From Psychromonas sp. MB-3u-54 (GTDB lineage Bacteria > Pseudomonadota > Gammaproteobacteria > Enterobacterales > Psychromonadaceae): 64,000 bases of DNA. The stretch spans positions 1 through 64,000 of the forward strand of contig NZ_PJBP01000116.1 in NCBI RefSeq assembly GCF_002836415.1, written 5' to 3'. The position numbers and the translations under genes were made by a program. The notes below the pieces were generated by a model that was not told the origin of the DNA, searched no databases, and saw only the letters and a program-made list of their open reading frames with translations. This document shows, one piece after another, positions 8,087-19,268 of this stretch (position 1 is the stretch's first letter; each line of letters starts with the position of its first letter).

Positions 8087-10732
8087 TTATAACGTTCTTT
8101 TAATCTCAATGGTTTCAAATACTTCTATTTGATCGCCGACACGTACATCATTATAGTTCTTAACACCGATACCACATTCCATGCCATTACGCACTTCGCT
8201 TAGGTCGTCTCTAAAACGGCGTAAAGACTCAAGTACACCTTCGTAAATCACTATATTTTCACGTAAAACACGGATAGGATTATTACGTTTGATAGTACCT
8301 TCGGTCACCATACAACCAGCAATTGCGCCAATTTTAGGAGATTTAAAGACTTCGCGAACGTCTGCAATACCCGTGATTTCCTGTCTATATTCAGGTGCTA
8401 ATAAACCACTCATTGCTGCACGTACTTCATCAATTAGACCATAAATGATGCTGTAGTAGTGAAGATCAACGCCCTCGTTCTCGATAAGTTTACGAGCAGA
8501 TGCATCCGCACGTACGTTAAAGCCGATAACAATTGCACCAGAAGCAGAGGCTAAAGAAGCATCTGTTTCAGTAATACCACCAACACCACGACCGATGATA
8601 TTAACTTTAACTTCATCCGTTGATAGTTTGTGTAATGATTCGCAGATAGCTTCTAGTGAACCTTGAACATCCGCTTTAAGCACGATATTCAATTCTGAAA
8701 CTTCACCCGCTTCCATATTGGCAAACATGTTATCAAGTTTCGCTTTTTGTTGACGAGCGAGTTTGATATCACGGAATTTACCCTGACGATATAAAGCAAC
8801 TTCACGCGCTTTTTTCTCATCTTTAACAACAGTTGCTTCATCACCTGCCATTGGCACACCCGATAGACCTAATACTTCTACAGGGATAGATGGGCCAGCT
8901 ACTTCAATAGGTTGACCATTCTCATCACGCATGGCACGAACACGACCGTATTCAAGACCACATAGAAGAATATCGCCAAGCTTCAATTCACCGTGCTGCA
9001 CAAGGATAGAAGCAACCGGACCGCGACCTTTATCAAGACGAGATTCGATGACGACACCTGCTGCAGGACCTTTTGCAACTGCTGACAAATCTAACATTTC
9101 AGATTGTAGAAGAATGCTTTCTAGTAGTCCATCAACACCGGTACCCTCTTTCGCCGAAACGTAAGTGAAAATGTTCTCGCCACCCCATTCTTCAGAAATG
9201 ATATTGTGCTGAGAAAGTTCGCTTTTAACTCGGTCGAAATCAGCGCCTTCTTTATCGATTTTGTTGACAGCAACAATCAGCGGAACTTTAGCAGCTTTAG
9301 CATGTTGAATTGCTTCAATCGTTTGCGGCATAACACCATCATCGGCAGCGACAACTAATACAACGATATCCGTCGCCTTAGCACCACGAGAACGCATTGA
9401 CGTAAAGGCCGCGTGTCCTGGCGTGTCTAAAAAGGAGATCATTCCTTTATCAGTTTCTACATGGTAAGCACCGATATGCTGGGTGATACCACCCGCTTCT
9501 CCGTCAGCCACTTTGGCACGACGAATGTAATCAAGTAATGACGTTTTACCGTGATCAACGTGACCCATGATAGTCACAACAGGTGCGCGAGAAGTTCGGT
9601 CGCCGCCTTGTTGTTGCGCCTCAGCCATTACTGCTTCTTCTAACTCATTTTCTTTGGTTAGAATAACTTTGTGGCCCATCTCTTCAGCAACAATTGTTGC
9701 TGTTTCCTGGTCAATGACCTGGTTAATGGTGGCCATAGCCCCCATTTTCATCATCGCTTTAATCACTTCAGTCGCTTTAACTGCCATTTTATTAGCAAGT
9801 TCAGCAACCGTAATAGTTTCACCGATTCTCACATTTCGCTCTACAGGCGCAGCTGGTTTTTCAAATGCCTGTTGTAAAGCTGAAGGTGTGGATGGACGTT
9901 GTTTTTTACCGCGACGTGAACGACGACCTTGAAATTTTTCTTCTACAGGTGCTTTTTTCTTCTTCTTGCGACGAGAAGGTCCTTCGGCTTTAGAGTCTAG
10001 GACATCTTCCGCTGCTTGCGCTTCTTTTGATGAGGTTATATGGTAATCCCCACCTTCCGCTGCTTTTTTACGTGTCACTTCTTCTTCAGCCCAGCGTGCA
10101 GAGTTTTCTTCAACGAGTTTTTTCGCCTCTGCTGCTTGCTGCGCAGTTTCTTTCTCAGCTTTAACCGATGCTTCCTGATCCGCTTTTTTCAATAATGCAG
10201 CAGCTTCTTTTTCTGACGCTATTTGCTCTGCTGTTTTTTCAGATTTAACGGCCGTCTGTTTTTCTTTATTAGCAGCAGCTGCTTTTTTAGCTTTTTCGTC
10301 AGCTTCTTTTTTAGCAACTAGCTTTTCTGCTTGTGCTTTTTCAACGAGTAATTTTTTAGCTTCAATTTCTGCTTCTAATTTAGCATTTTCAGCTTGTTGA
10401 TCTGCTAACTCAGCTGCTTGAGTTTCTTGATTTTCGCTGTCGCTGCGTTTCACGTAAGTGCGTTTCTTACGCACTTCAACTTGTACGGCTTTAGCCTGTC
10501 CCGTAGAACCTTTTACATTTAGCGTGCTTTTGGTCTTACGTTGCAAAGTCATTTTGGTTTTCGATTCACCACCATGTTGCTTTTGCAAAAAGGAAGTTAA
10601 CGTTTGTTTTTCTGTTAGGCTGACCTTATCTGATGCTGTTTTTTTGATACCGGCATCCGCGAACTGTTTAACTAAAACTTCTTCTGATTTATTTAAATCT
10701 TTGGCTAGATCTTTAAGTGACATATCTGACAT
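8087..10732 (-). CDS. infB: Translation initiation factor IF-2
   Basis: IF-2 is the GTPase that brings initiator tRNA to the 30S subunit and promotes subunit joining. The ATG at 10732 has AGGAG seven bases upstream, so it is chosen over an open extension that runs into nusA; this gives 881 residues. Order: an IF2N domain ([16 protein letters not shown]), a long Ala/Lys/Glu-rich linker rich in coiled coil, a basic RRKKKKKA segment, a second IF2N, then the G domain with [17 protein letters not shown] and NKIDK, then domains II-IV. nusA lies upstream, 22 bases away from this start. Confidence 0.97.
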   Translation of the reverse strand: MSDMSLKDLAKDLNKSEEVLVKQFADAGIKKTASDKVSLTEKQTLTSFLQKQHGGESKTKMTLQRKTKSTLNVKGSTGQAKAVQVEVRKKRTYVKRSDSENQETQAAELADQQAENAKLEAEIEAKKLLVEKAQAEKLVAKKEADEKAKKAAAANKEKQTAVKSEKTAEQIASEKEAAALLKKADQEASVKAEKETAQQAAEAKKLVEENSARWAEEEVTRKKAAEGGDYHITSSKEAQAAEDVLDSKAEGPSRRKKKKKAPVEEKFQGRRSRRGKKQRPSTPSALQQAFEKPAAPVERNVRIGETITVAELANKMAVKATEVIKAMMKMGAMATINQVIDQETATIVAEEMGHKVILTKENELEEAVMAEAQQQGGDRTSRAPVVTIMGHVDHGKTSLLDYIRRAKVADGEAGGITQHIGAYHVETDKGMISFLDTPGHAAFTSMRSRGAKATDIVVLVVAADDGVMPQTIEAIQHAKAAKVPLIVAVNKIDKEGADFDRVKSELSQHNIISEEWGGENIFTYVSAKEGTGVDGLLESILLQSEMLDLSAVAKGPAAGVVIESRLDKGRGPVASILVQHGELKLGDILLCGLEYGRVRAMRDENGQPIEVAGPSIPVEVLGLSGVPMAGDEATVVKDEKKAREVALYRQGKFRDIKLARQQKAKLDNMFANMEAGEVSELNIVLKADVQGSLEAICESLHKLSTDEVKVNIIGRGVGGITETDASLASASGAIVIGFNVRADASARKLIENEGVDLHYYSIIYGLIDEVRAAMSGLLAPEYRQEITGIADVREVFKSPKIGAIAGCMVTEGTIKRNNPIRVLRENIVIYEGVLESLRRFRDDLSEVRNGMECGIGVKNYNDVRVGDQIEVFETIEIKRTL

Positions 10733-10754
10733 TATTATTTCTCCTATCTGATGC

Positions 10755-12254
10755 TTATTCAGCGTCTTCACTGAACCAACAGATGTTACGAGCAGCCATG
10801 ATCAGCTCCCCTGCTTTTGCTTCGTTTAGTTCTTCAATTTCAAGTAAATCATCAACAGCCTGCTCGGCAAGATTTTCAAGGGTAATAATACCTTTACTTG
10901 CTAGCACATAGGCTAAATGACCCTCTAAACCCTCAAGCGCTAGAAGATCATCTGCTGGTTTTGTATCTTCTAGGCTCTCTTCATCTACCAGTGCTTTAGT
11001 GGCTAAAAAGTCTTTCGCACGAGCACGTAACTCTTCAATAAGCGCTTCATCTAAGCCCTCAATTTCTAACAATTCATTCAGAGGTACATAAGCGATTTCT
11101 TCTAATGAACTGAAGCCCTCTTCCACTAAAACAGCAGCGAACTCTTCGTCAATCTCAAGTGCTTCAGTAAAGACACTGATCACGCTCGCAGCCTCAGCCT
11201 GATGTTTTTCACGCAATTGCACGACGGTCATGACATTAAGTTCCCAGCCCGTAAGCTGAGATGCCAGACGTACATTTTGACCATTGCGCCCGATAGCTTG
11301 TGCTAAATTATCTTCTTCAACAGCAATATCCATACTGTTAGAGTCTTCATCAACCACAACGGAGACAACATCAGCAGGTGACATGGCGTTAATGGCATAT
11401 TGCGCAGGATTTTCATCCCACAAAATAATATCAACACGCTCGCCACCTAATTCGCTTGAAACAGCTTGTACACGTGCACCACGCATACCAACACAAGCAC
11501 CAACGGGGTCGATACGTTTATCATTTGATTTCACAGCAATTTTTGCACGCGAACCAGGATCTCGGGCAGCACCCATAAGATCAATCATCTCTTCTGCAAT
11601 TTCAGGCACTTCCAATCGGAAAAGCTCAATCAGCATTTCAGGTTGGGTACGGGTCACGAAAAGTTGTGCGCCTCGCGCCTCAGGTCGTACTGCAAATAAA
11701 AGGCCACGCAGACGATCGCCCGGACGGAAATTTTCACGGGGTAACATTTCATCACGGAAGATAACGGCTTCAGCGTTACCGCCTAAGTCCAATAAAATAT
11801 TATCGCGGTTCATACGCTTAACAATACCGGTGATTAGCTCGCCTTCTTGTTCGGCGTACTGCGCTACAACTTGAGCACGTTCTGCTTCGCGTACTTTTTG
11901 TACGATCACTTGTTTAGCAGTTTGTGTGGTGATTCGATCAAATGTTACCGACTCAATTTCATCTTCTATATAGTCGCCAACTTTAATCTCCGGCGTTTCA
12001 TATTCAGCCGCCTCAAAAGTCATTTCTTTACACGGGTTTTCCATCTTAGCATCGGGCTCAAGCACTAACCAGCGACGAAAAGTATCAAATTGACCCGTTT
12101 CACGGTCTATCTCAACACGCACTTCTATATCGTTTTCGTATTTCTTTTTAGTTGCGATCGCTAGTGCGCTTTCTAAAGCTTGAAAAATAGCTTCGCGCGG
12201 AAGTCCTTTTTCATTAGAGACCGCCTCTACTACAAGTAAAATTTCTTTATTCAT
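10755..12254 (-). CDS. nusA: Transcription elongation and termination factor NusA
   Basis: NusA binds RNA polymerase and nascent RNA, and modulates pausing, termination and antitermination. The length is 499 residues. Order: the N-terminal polymerase-binding domain, an S1 domain (near 135-200, [17 protein letters not shown]), two KH domains ([12 protein letters not shown] and [19 protein letters not shown]), then two acidic C-terminal helix-hairpin-helix repeats. NusA autoregulates its own operon in E. coli. The hairpins upstream of rimP are candidates for the same role here. Confidence 0.97.
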   Translation of the reverse strand: MNKEILLVVEAVSNEKGLPREAIFQALESALAIATKKKYENDIEVRVEIDRETGQFDTFRRWLVLEPDAKMENPCKEMTFEAAEYETPEIKVGDYIEDEIESVTFDRITTQTAKQVIVQKVREAERAQVVAQYAEQEGELITGIVKRMNRDNILLDLGGNAEAVIFRDEMLPRENFRPGDRLRGLLFAVRPEARGAQLFVTRTQPEMLIELFRLEVPEIAEEMIDLMGAARDPGSRAKIAVKSNDKRIDPVGACVGMRGARVQAVSSELGGERVDIILWDENPAQYAINAMSPADVVSVVVDEDSNSMDIAVEEDNLAQAIGRNGQNVRLASQLTGWELNVMTVVQLREKHQAEAASVISVFTEALEIDEEFAAVLVEEGFSSLEEIAYVPLNELLEIEGLDEALIEELRARAKDFLATKALVDEESLEDTKPADDLLALEGLEGHLAYVLASKGIITLENLAEQAVDDLLEIEELNEAKAGELIMAARNICWFSEDAE

Positions 12255-12265
12255 CTGTAATCGCC

Positions 12266-12727
12266 TTAATTATCAAATTTTGGAACAATATTCGCCTTTT
12301 GAATATTGCTCAATGAAAACCGCTCTTCTCTGCCTTCTACTTTGAGACAAATAATTTCATCTTCGGCAGAAACAATGACACCTTTCCACCTACGACGGTT
12401 TTGAATCGGCATTCTTAATTGTATTTTCACCTCTTCTCCGGCAAAAATTTGATAATGCTCCGCTTTAAATAGCGGACGATTCATACCTGGAGATGAAACT
12501 TCAAGCGTATATTCATTGGTAATGGGATCTTCTACATCCATAATTGCGCTAACCTGCCGACTTACCGCGGCACAGTCATCCACCAAAATACCTTCATCTT
12601 GATCAATATAAACACGCAGGGTTGAATGTTTACCTGCTCTAATATACTCAACACCCACTAATTCATAACCAAGATCTTCAACACTTGGTGCTAACATCTC
12701 AGTTAGACGTTCTTCTAAACTTGCCAA
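12266..12727 (-). CDS. rimP: Ribosome maturation factor RimP
   Basis: RimP assists assembly of the 30S subunit. The 153-residue protein has the two-domain family pattern: an N-terminal alpha/beta domain with [14 protein letters not shown] and [12 protein letters not shown], then an SH3-like C-terminal domain ([10 protein letters not shown] at the junction). It ends 11 bases before nusA and is the first protein gene of the operon. Its 386-base leader contains two terminator-like hairpins. Confidence 0.96.
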   Translation of the reverse strand: MASLEERLTEMLAPSVEDLGYELVGVEYIRAGKHSTLRVYIDQDEGILVDDCAAVSRQVSAIMDVEDPITNEYTLEVSSPGMNRPLFKAEHYQIFAGEEVKIQLRMPIQNRRRWKGVIVSAEDEIICLKVEGREERFSLSNIQKANIVPKFDN

Positions 12728-12747
12728 ACTTATCCCCTTTCAGAAAC

Positions 12748-12770
12748 AAAAAAAGGGCATACAGCCCTAA
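12748..12770 (-). terminator. Terminator-like hairpin 20 bases upstream of rimP
   Basis: Read on the minus strand: AGGGC-TGTAT-GCCCT, then a run of Ts. It lies within the rimP leader, only about 20 bases before the ATG. It would act as an attenuator for the whole rimP-nusA-infB operon rather than as the end of another gene. Confidence 0.65.
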
Positions 12771-12855
12771 TTAATTAACAACTTATGTTTATTAAAAACA
12801 AACATAAATTGTCACTTCACGATACAAGAAATTAAATTTCCACTTCGTAAATAAC

Positions 12856-12880
12856 AAAAAAGCCCCAATAAATTGGAGCT
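12856..12880 (-). terminator. Terminator downstream of tRNA-Leu
   Basis: On the minus strand AGCTCCAA-TTTA-TTGGGGCT is followed by TTTTT. It lies about 230 bases past the tRNA-Leu 3' end and about 130 bases before rimP. It may end the secG-tRNA transcript or be a first attenuator of the rimP operon. A further inverted repeat (GATATTGT/ACAATATC, 12910-12935) lies just upstream. The rest of 12728-13113 shows no gene. Confidence 0.7.
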
Positions 12881-13113
12881 TCATTCATTTTGTTCAATAA
12901 ATTGAACAAGATATTGTCATTGGAAATACAATATCGAATGTAATTTTAGGGTTTACCTAAAATATTGCCTATCTTCAACGAAGCAGAATAATATTTGTTA
13001 ATAATTAAATCTTATTCTGCCCGTATTAAGGTGGTTTATTATAACCAAACCGTTATTTATAAGCAATCACTTTACACTGTTCACAAACCACTTAAATAGT
13101 TTGAGTAACTAAT

Positions 13114-13198
13114 TGGTGCGGATAGAGAGACTTGAACTCTCACGACCTAAGTCATAGCCCCCTCAAGGCTACGTGTCTACCAATTCCACCATATCCGC
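13114..13198 (-). tRNA. leuU: tRNA-Leu (anticodon GAG)
   Basis: An 85-base class II tRNA with encoded CCA. The acceptor stem is GCGGATA paired with TATCCGC. The anticodon stem TAGCC/GGCTA encloses the loop TTGAGGG, giving anticodon GAG. A short extra arm follows, and the T-arm contains GTTCAAGTC. It begins 7 bases after the secG stop codon, as leuU does in E. coli, so it is probably processed from a secG-tRNA transcript. Confidence 0.96.
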
Positions 13199-13205
13199 TT
13201 ATTTT

Positions 13206-13529
13206 TTATTCTGGGATATCACCCGATGTATCTTTTTCAACAGGGACATCAATAACATTTTCAATTTCAAGATTTGAGAATTCTTGGTCTGCAGTCACTT
13301 TATTTGTTGAAAGGTTACCTAACACTAGGCTTAAACCAAAAAACACGACAGCCAGTATAGCCGTTGTACGAGTCATAAAATTACTCGCACCACTTGCGCC
13401 AAATACTGTATTTGAAGAGCCAGAGCCAAATGAAGCACCCATTCCCGCGCCCTTACCTTGTTGAATCAATACAAATCCAATTAAGATTATTGCAACAATT
13501 AAATAAACAACTAACAGCATCTCATACAT
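13206..13529 (-). CDS. secG: Protein translocase subunit SecG
   Basis: SecG is the small non-essential subunit of the SecYEG channel. The 107-residue protein has two membrane helices (residues about 1-22, MYEMLLVVYLIVAIILIGFV, and about 50-70) separated by the conserved QQGKGAGMGASFG loop. An acidic C-terminal tail follows. tRNA-Leu lies immediately downstream and glmM upstream. Confidence 0.95.
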   Translation of the reverse strand: MYEMLLVVYLIVAIILIGFVLIQQGKGAGMGASFGSGSSNTVFGASGASNFMTRTTAILAVVFFGLSLVLGNLSTNKVTADQEFSNLEIENVIDVPVEKDTSGDIPE

Positions 13530-13639
13530 AAAAACATACCTAATTTCACTATAAAAACATCATTGAGCTCGTTCGCAGAAGCGGTCGAATATTACCGAAA
13601 AGAGTGACTAATCACAAGAGAATAAAGAGACTATTTTCT

Positions 13640-13675
13640 AATTTTAAACGGGTCAACGTTTGACCGCTTAAAATT
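13640..13675. other. Inverted repeat in the glmM-secG spacer
   Basis: AATTTTAA at 13640-13647 pairs with TTAAAATT at 13668-13675. Inside, GGTCAA pairs with TTGACC, with a small internal loop between the two stems. It lies between the glmM stop codon and secG. No T-run follows, so its role (terminator, processing or operator) is open. Confidence 0.4.
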
Positions 13676-13722
13676 CAGACAAAGTCACTCAATTTCAGTA
13701 GTTGATTTTTGACTATTTTACT

Positions 13723-15057
13723 TTACTCAATCTTAACTTTATCGGCAATTGATTTCGCATAACTGCGCACTACTTTTTCACTTTCATCCGCTTCAACCAT
13801 AATACGAAATACCGGTTCAGTACCGGATTTACGCAGTAAAACGCGTCCTTTATCACCGAGTAAAGTTTCAATACGTTTTGCTTCAGCAAGGACATCATTA
13901 TCCTGTAATGGATCGATTTTATTATCAAAACGTAAATTGAGTAAAATCTGCGGGTATTTTTTTATGCCCTGACGTAATTCATATAATCTCATACGACTAC
14001 TTTGCATCGCTCTGATGACCTGTAATCCAGACACAATACCATCACCCGTTGACAGATAATCAGAACATATTATATGGCCTGAGTTTTCAGCGCCGATGCA
14101 CCAGTTATTCTTAATCATCAGTTCCATTACATGGCGGTCTCCCACATCAGAACGTTCAAAGGGAATACCTAATGTTTTCAGTGCCTGCTCCAGCCCTAAG
14201 TTAGACATTTTAGTCCCGACAGCGCCGCCCTTTAAAGTACCAGAGCGTAATTTATCACGGGCAATGATATACAGCAGCTCATCACCATCCAAAACGTATC
14301 CCGTATGGTCAACCATCATCACCCGGTCACCATCACCATCAAAGGCAATACCAAAGTCCGCGTTTTCTTTAACCACCCGCTCAGAAATGGCCTGCATGCT
14401 GGTTGCACCACAGTTTAAATTAATATTCAGGCCATCGGGTTCAACCCCCATCGCTATCACATCAGCACCCAGTTCACTAATGACCAGAGGCGCAATATGA
14501 TAAGTGGCGCCATTGGCACAATCGACAACCACTTTTAACCCTTTTAGGTCATATTTTGAAGGAAATGTACTTTTACAAAACTCAATGTAGCGTCCCGCGG
14601 CATCTTCAATTCGGTATGCTTTACCTAACTCACTTGACTCAACACATTTTAATTCTTTATCAATTTCAGCTTCGATTTCCAGTTCAATCTCTTCTGACAA
14701 CTTAGTACCTTGAGCGGAAAAGAATTTAATACCATTATCATAATATGGATTGTGCGAGGCACTGATAACGATGCCTGCGGTGGCACGAAAGGTCTGAGTT
14801 AAATAGGCAATGGCGGGTGTTGGCATAGGCCCCACCAATACCGGGCGTAAACCTGCTGCGGCAAGCCCGGCCTCTAAAGCGGCTTCTAACATATATCCGG
14901 AAATACGCGGATCTTTACCGATCAGCACTTTTTTTGAACCCGATTTAGCAAGAACGCGCCCTGCAGCCCAACCGAGTTTTAAAGTAAATTCAGGTGTAAT
15001 TAAAGAAGCACCCACTTTGCCGCGAATACCATCGGTACCAAAATATTTTTTTTTCAT
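13723..15057 (-). CDS. glmM: Phosphoglucosamine mutase
   Basis: GlmM converts glucosamine-6-phosphate to glucosamine-1-phosphate on the way to UDP-GlcNAc for peptidoglycan and lipopolysaccharide. The length is 444 residues. The catalytic phosphoserine lies in SASHNP (serine about 101), the metal-binding loop is DGDGDR (about 240), and the sugar-phosphate loop near the C-terminus is RKSGTEPV. It follows folP by 24 bases, the common gammaproteobacterial pair. Confidence 0.97.
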   Translation of the reverse strand: MKKKYFGTDGIRGKVGASLITPEFTLKLGWAAGRVLAKSGSKKVLIGKDPRISGYMLEAALEAGLAAAGLRPVLVGPMPTPAIAYLTQTFRATAGIVISASHNPYYDNGIKFFSAQGTKLSEEIELEIEAEIDKELKCVESSELGKAYRIEDAAGRYIEFCKSTFPSKYDLKGLKVVVDCANGATYHIAPLVISELGADVIAMGVEPDGLNINLNCGATSMQAISERVVKENADFGIAFDGDGDRVMMVDHTGYVLDGDELLYIIARDKLRSGTLKGGAVGTKMSNLGLEQALKTLGIPFERSDVGDRHVMELMIKNNWCIGAENSGHIICSDYLSTGDGIVSGLQVIRAMQSSRMRLYELRQGIKKYPQILLNLRFDNKIDPLQDNDVLAEAKRIETLLGDKGRVLLRKSGTEPVFRIMVEADESEKVVRSYAKSIADKVKIE

Positions 15058-15081
15058 CGTTATCTCATTTTATTAATAAGT

Positions 15082-15915
15082 TTATTTTTTAAAGGAATTT
15101 AATGTTTGTAATACTTGAATAACATCAACGGTTTCTTCAACATCATGCACACGAATAATTTGCGAACCCTGCTGCAGAGCAATTAAAGCCCCGGCAAGAC
15201 TGCCCGCGAGACGGTGATTTATATCACGATTGAGCAGCTGCCCAAACATCGATTTTCGGGAAAGGCCGGTTAAAATAGGATAATTCAACTTCACAAATTG
15301 ATCGGTTGCAGCAAGCAACTCATAATTATCCTGAAGTTGCTTACCAAAACCAAAGCCTAAATCTAAAATAATGTTTTCTTTTTTGATGCCGGCATTAATA
15401 CAAATTTCAGCGCGTTGTAACAAAAAAGTTTTTACCTCTTCAATCACATTTTCATATTCAGGGGCGCTTTGCATGCTTCTTGGCTGACCCTGCATATGCA
15501 TCAGACACACGGGCACATTAGCTTTAACCGCAACGTCCAGTGCATTATCTTCGCGCAGTGCGCGAACATCATTAATCAGATCGGCACCGGCGTTAACCGC
15601 TGCCTGCATCACCTTAGCTTTGCTTGTATCAATCGAAATCCAGCAATCAAAATGCTGATTTATTTTTTCAATCACCGGAATAACACGATCTAACTCTTGT
15701 TGTTCGCTAACCTCGAGTGCCCCCGGGCGCGTCGACTCACCACCGATGTCCAAAATACTGGCACCCTGCTCAAGCATTTTTTGAGCTTGCTTAAGGGCAT
15801 TATCGATATTTGAAAAACGGCCTCCATCGGAGAAAGAATCCGGCGTTACATTTAAAATCCCCATTACCTTGGGCTCTTTTAAATCAAGAATTTTACTGCC
15901 GCTTATTAACTGCAT
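15082..15915 (-). CDS. folP: Dihydropteroate synthase
   Basis: FolP condenses p-aminobenzoate with dihydropterin pyrophosphate in folate synthesis and is the sulfonamide target. The 277-residue TIM barrel has MGILNVTPDSFSDGG near residue 18 and DIGGESTRPGA near 57, the two signature loops. Later blocks are DLGFGFGK and GLSRKSMFG. It is separated from ftsH by a strong terminator and is coupled to glmM downstream. Confidence 0.97.
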   Translation of the reverse strand: MQLISGSKILDLKEPKVMGILNVTPDSFSDGGRFSNIDNALKQAQKMLEQGASILDIGGESTRPGALEVSEQQELDRVIPVIEKINQHFDCWISIDTSKAKVMQAAVNAGADLINDVRALREDNALDVAVKANVPVCLMHMQGQPRSMQSAPEYENVIEEVKTFLLQRAEICINAGIKKENIILDLGFGFGKQLQDNYELLAATDQFVKLNYPILTGLSRKSMFGQLLNRDINHRLAGSLAGALIALQQGSQIIRVHDVEETVDVIQVLQTLNSFKK

Positions 15916-15932
15916 AGTACTCCATTATACCC

Positions 15933-15963
15933 AAAAAAAAACCTAAGCAAGCTTAGGTTTTTT
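15933..15963. terminator. Bidirectional terminator between ftsH and folP
   Basis: AACCTAAGC-AA-GCTTAGGTT is flanked by an A-run and a T-run. It lies 31 bases past the ftsH stop codon and 18 bases upstream of the folP start. It should end most ftsH transcripts. Confidence 0.85.
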
Positions 15964-15993
15964 ACTGATGATTTATAAGTAAATCAGCTTAGA

Positions 15994-17961
15994 TTACTCT
16001 TTATCTTTTTCGTCCTCGGACGTTTTTTCTTCTTTAGTAAGGTCGACTTCAGACGCTGTATCTTCTTTACTGAGATCGATATCAGACGCTTTATCTTTTT
16101 TACTAAGATCAATATCAGACGGTTTATCGTTAACATCTGCTTTAACAGAATCTTCCTCTGTCCAATCCGACGGTGGACGAACTTCAACGCGCGCCATCAA
16201 ATCATCAACCTGAGTCGTATCAATTGTTTCATATTTCATTAATGCATCTTTCATTGCATGTAATATGTCGATATTGTCGGTTAATATTTTTTCTGCCCGA
16301 TCGTAATTTTTTTCAATAAAGAATTTCACTTCGTCATCGATTATTCTTCCTGTTTCAGGAGAAAGAAGATTAGATCGTAACGTATTGGAATCCACCGCTA
16401 ATAAAATAGGGCCCAATTTCTCTGAGAAACCCCATTCTGTGACCATCGCACGAGCAATCGCAGAAGCTTGTTTTATATCCTGTGATGCGCCGGTTGACAC
16501 TTTATCAAGACCATAAATAAGCTCTTCAGCGATACGTCCACCGTAAGCCACTGAAATACTGCTTTCGAGTTCAGTACGATTTTGACTGATCTGATCACCC
16601 TCGGGTAAAAACTGCGTAACCCCTAATGATCGGCCGCGGGGGATAATAGTCACTTTATGAATCGGATGATGCTGTGGCACTAATTTAGCGACAATGGCAT
16701 GACCGGCTTCATGATAAGCGGTTGATTCTTTATCTCTTTCCGTCATCACTAAACTGCGACGTTCAGCGCCCATTAGAATCTTGTCACGGGCCTGTTCAAA
16801 ATCTTCTGCATTGACGGTACGCTTATTGCTGCGTGCCGCAAACAGTGCCGCTTCATTCACTAAATTGGCCAGATCCGCACCGGAAAACCCTGGTGTACCA
16901 CGCGCTAAAACACTGGCTTTAACATTATCAGCCAGAGGGATTTTACGCATATGAACATTTAAAATCTGTTCTCTGCCACGCACATCGGGTAAAGATACAA
17001 CAACTTGACGATCGAAACGGCCAGGTCGTAATAACGCGGGATCAAGTACATCGGGTCTGTTAGTTGCCGCAACAACAATAATACCTTCATTACCTTCAAA
17101 ACCATCCAGCTCAACTAACATTTGGTTTAAGGTCTGCTCACGCTCATCATTACCACCGCCCATACCTGCGCCACGTTGGCGACCTACGGCATCAATCTCA
17201 TCAATAAAGATGATACAAGGCGCTGATTTCTTAGCTTGCTCAAACATGTCACGTACACGGGATGCACCAACACCAACAAACATTTCAACAAAATCGGAAC
17301 CAGAAATGGAGAAGAAAGGCACTTTAGCTTCACCGGCAATGGCTTTTGCAAGCAGTGTTTTACCTGTTCCCGGAGGTCCGACAAGTAATACACCCGTTGG
17401 AATACGGCCACCTAACTTTTGAAATTTGGTTGAATCTTTTAAGTAATCAACTAATTCTTTAACATCTTCTTTGGCTTCATCACAACCGGCCACATCGGCG
17501 AAAGTTGTTTTGATTTGGTCTTCGCCCATCAACTTGGCTTTACTTTTACCAAATGACATTGCGCCGCCTTTACCGCCGCCCTGCATATTACGCATGAAGA
17601 AAACCCAGACGCCGATTAATAACAACATCGGGAACCAGGAAACAAAAATAGACGTTAAAAAGCTTGTTTCTTCCGGAGGTGTACCTTCAACCAGTACATT
17701 GTTTTTAATTAAATCATTCAACAGATCAAGATCCGGTGATGGAATATAAGTAACAAAAGGAGATTGATTATTTCTAATCCCTTTGACTACTTCCCCGTCA
17801 ATTTGAACTTGCTGGATTTGTCCCCCGCTAATTTCCTTTACGAATGTGGTGTAGTCTATTTGCGACCGTTTTGCATCGTCTTTTCCAAAACCTTGGAATA
17901 AAGACATCAATACTACTGCGATGACTAACCACAATATCAGGTTTTTTGCCATATCATTCAA
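15994..17961 (-). CDS. ftsH: ATP-dependent zinc metalloprotease FtsH
   Basis: FtsH is the membrane-anchored AAA+ protease that degrades LpxC, sigma-32 and misassembled membrane proteins. It has two N-terminal membrane helices (about 5-22 and 102-122), Walker A GPPGTGKT at 195-202, Walker B IIFIDEID, the second region of homology [19 protein letters not shown], and the zinc site HEAGH at 417-421. The start is a TTG at 17961, eight bases after AGAGG; the ATG three codons later is too far from any ribosome-binding site. The acidic tail (after about residue 615) holds three 11-residue repeats of the [11 protein letters not shown] type. Confidence 0.97.
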   Translation of the reverse strand: MNDMAKNLILWLVIAVVLMSLFQGFGKDDAKRSQIDYTTFVKEISGGQIQQVQIDGEVVKGIRNNQSPFVTYIPSPDLDLLNDLIKNNVLVEGTPPEETSFLTSIFVSWFPMLLLIGVWVFFMRNMQGGGKGGAMSFGKSKAKLMGEDQIKTTFADVAGCDEAKEDVKELVDYLKDSTKFQKLGGRIPTGVLLVGPPGTGKTLLAKAIAGEAKVPFFSISGSDFVEMFVGVGASRVRDMFEQAKKSAPCIIFIDEIDAVGRQRGAGMGGGNDEREQTLNQMLVELDGFEGNEGIIVVAATNRPDVLDPALLRPGRFDRQVVVSLPDVRGREQILNVHMRKIPLADNVKASVLARGTPGFSGADLANLVNEAALFAARSNKRTVNAEDFEQARDKILMGAERRSLVMTERDKESTAYHEAGHAIVAKLVPQHHPIHKVTIIPRGRSLGVTQFLPEGDQISQNRTELESSISVAYGGRIAEELIYGLDKVSTGASQDIKQASAIARAMVTEWGFSEKLGPILLAVDSNTLRSNLLSPETGRIIDDEVKFFIEKNYDRAEKILTDNIDILHAMKDALMKYETIDTTQVDDLMARVEVRPPSDWTEEDSVKADVNDKPSDIDLSKKDKASDIDLSKEDTASEVDLTKEEKTSEDEKDKE

Positions 17962-18124
17962 GATGTAAACCTCTTGTTAATAAATATAAATATAATAATA
18001 GATTACTACAGTTTAAAAAGTGTCGCTAGTAATATACTTAGCGCATTCTGTTACTGAGTCTAACCACGCAAAATAATTGTTACTAAATACTGACATGGTC
18101 TTACAAACCAAGCCGTAATCATTG

Positions 18125-18781
18125 TTACTCTTTATAACCCGTTGCAACAACATACACTTCTCGTGATCTTGAACGAGATGAGTCAGGTTTGCGGGTTTTC
18201 ACCGATTTAAAGCATTTACGCGCTTCACTCATAAATAGATCAAATTCACTCCCCATAAACACTTTAACGACAAAACTGCCATCTTTAACTAACACTTCCC
18301 GGCACATATCCAAGGCAAGCTCAACAAGGTACATTGATTTAGGCTGATCAATACCGACTGTGCCGGTCATATTAGGCGACATATCCGAGAGAACCACATC
18401 CACTTTATGACCTGCAATTCGGCCCAGCAAAGCATTTACAACCGTTTCTTCTCGAAAATCTCCCTGCAAAAAATCAACACCTGCAATCGAATCCATTGGT
18501 AGAATATCACAGGCAATCACTTTGCCCTTTAAACCAACAGTATCTGCAGCCCACTGTGACCAGCTTCCTGGTGCAGCGCCTAAATCAACAACCGTCATGC
18601 CGGAACGAATCAATTTGTCCTTTTTATTGATCTCTTCCAGTTTGAACACAGCACGGGAGCGTAATCCCTTTTTAGTCGCCTCTTTCACATAAAAATCATT
18701 TACATGTTCATGCATCCAACGCTTGGAGCTCGCCGACGCACTTTTTTTAGGTCCGTTCGGATGGTCTTTTTGTGCCATCAA
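18125..18781 (-). CDS. rlmE: 23S rRNA 2'-O-methyltransferase (U2552)
   Basis: RlmE methylates U2552 in the A-loop of 23S rRNA, a late step of 50S assembly. The length is 218 residues. The SAM-binding motif is [15 protein letters not shown], and the K-D-K-E catalytic set is represented by blocks such as FKLEEIN, LSDMSPN and FVVKVFMG. It lies upstream of ftsH, as in E. coli, and is divergent from yhbY. Confidence 0.96.
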   Translation of the reverse strand: MMAQKDHPNGPKKSASASSKRWMHEHVNDFYVKEATKKGLRSRAVFKLEEINKKDKLIRSGMTVVDLGAAPGSWSQWAADTVGLKGKVIACDILPMDSIAGVDFLQGDFREETVVNALLGRIAGHKVDVVLSDMSPNMTGTVGIDQPKSMYLVELALDMCREVLVKDGSFVVKVFMGSEFDLFMSEARKCFKSVKTRKPDSSRSRSREVYVVATGYKE

Positions 18782-18910
18782 TTTATTCCTTAACGTTAAG
18801 TATCTCCTGTATTTTAAAACAATAAACCGGGATAAATAACAATCAAATAGTAAAGGTTAATATTTAAGGGTAGAATGCTTTGTTTTCAACCCTTAATCAA
18901 AGAAATATGC

Positions 18911-19207
18911 ATGAAATTATCAAATAAACAAAAGCAATACTTAAAAGGCCTTGCCCATAGCTTAAAACCAGTTGTTCTATTAGGGCAAAATGGCTTAACG
19001 GAAGGCGTATTAGCTGAAATAGAAAATGCACTTGGTCACCACGAACTCATCAAAATTAAAGTTTCAAGCGATGATCGCGAAACGAAACAACTTATTATTG
19101 ATGCGATTGTGCGTGAAACTGAAGCGCTTACCATCACTAAAATCGGCCATATTGTGGTTTTATTCCGACCAAGTGAAGATAAAAAAATAGAGCTTCCACG
19201 TAAATAA
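18911..19207 (+). CDS. yhbY: CRM-domain RNA-binding protein YhbY
   Basis: This single CRS1/YhbY (CRM) domain protein associates with pre-50S particles. From the ATG at 18911 it has 98 residues, matching the E. coli length (97) and its N-terminus (KLSNKQKQYLKGLAH). The frame is open 12 codons further up, but that extension has no counterpart in the family. It contains the GxxG-type LLGQNGLTEGVLAEI block. It is the only plus-strand gene in the housekeeping block and is divergent from rlmE. Confidence 0.95.
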   Translation: MKLSNKQKQYLKGLAHSLKPVVLLGQNGLTEGVLAEIENALGHHELIKIKVSSDDRETKQLIIDAIVRETEALTITKIGHIVVLFRPSEDKKIELPRK

Positions 19208-19224
19208 TTATCAAAAGCATTATT

Positions 19225-19252
19225 AAAAAGCCCATTTCAAATGGGCTTTTTT
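19225..19252. terminator. Bidirectional terminator between yhbY and greA
   Basis: AAGCCCATTT-CAA-ATGGGCTT is followed by Ts on the plus strand and preceded by As. It lies between two convergent genes and can serve both. Confidence 0.9.
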
Positions 19253-19268
19253 GTGTTTGATTATAAAA

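Noticed and set aside
12728-13113. Expected initiator tRNA gene metY upstream of rimP
   Set aside because: No cloverleaf or CAT anticodon arm could be drawn in this spacer; only hairpins are present.
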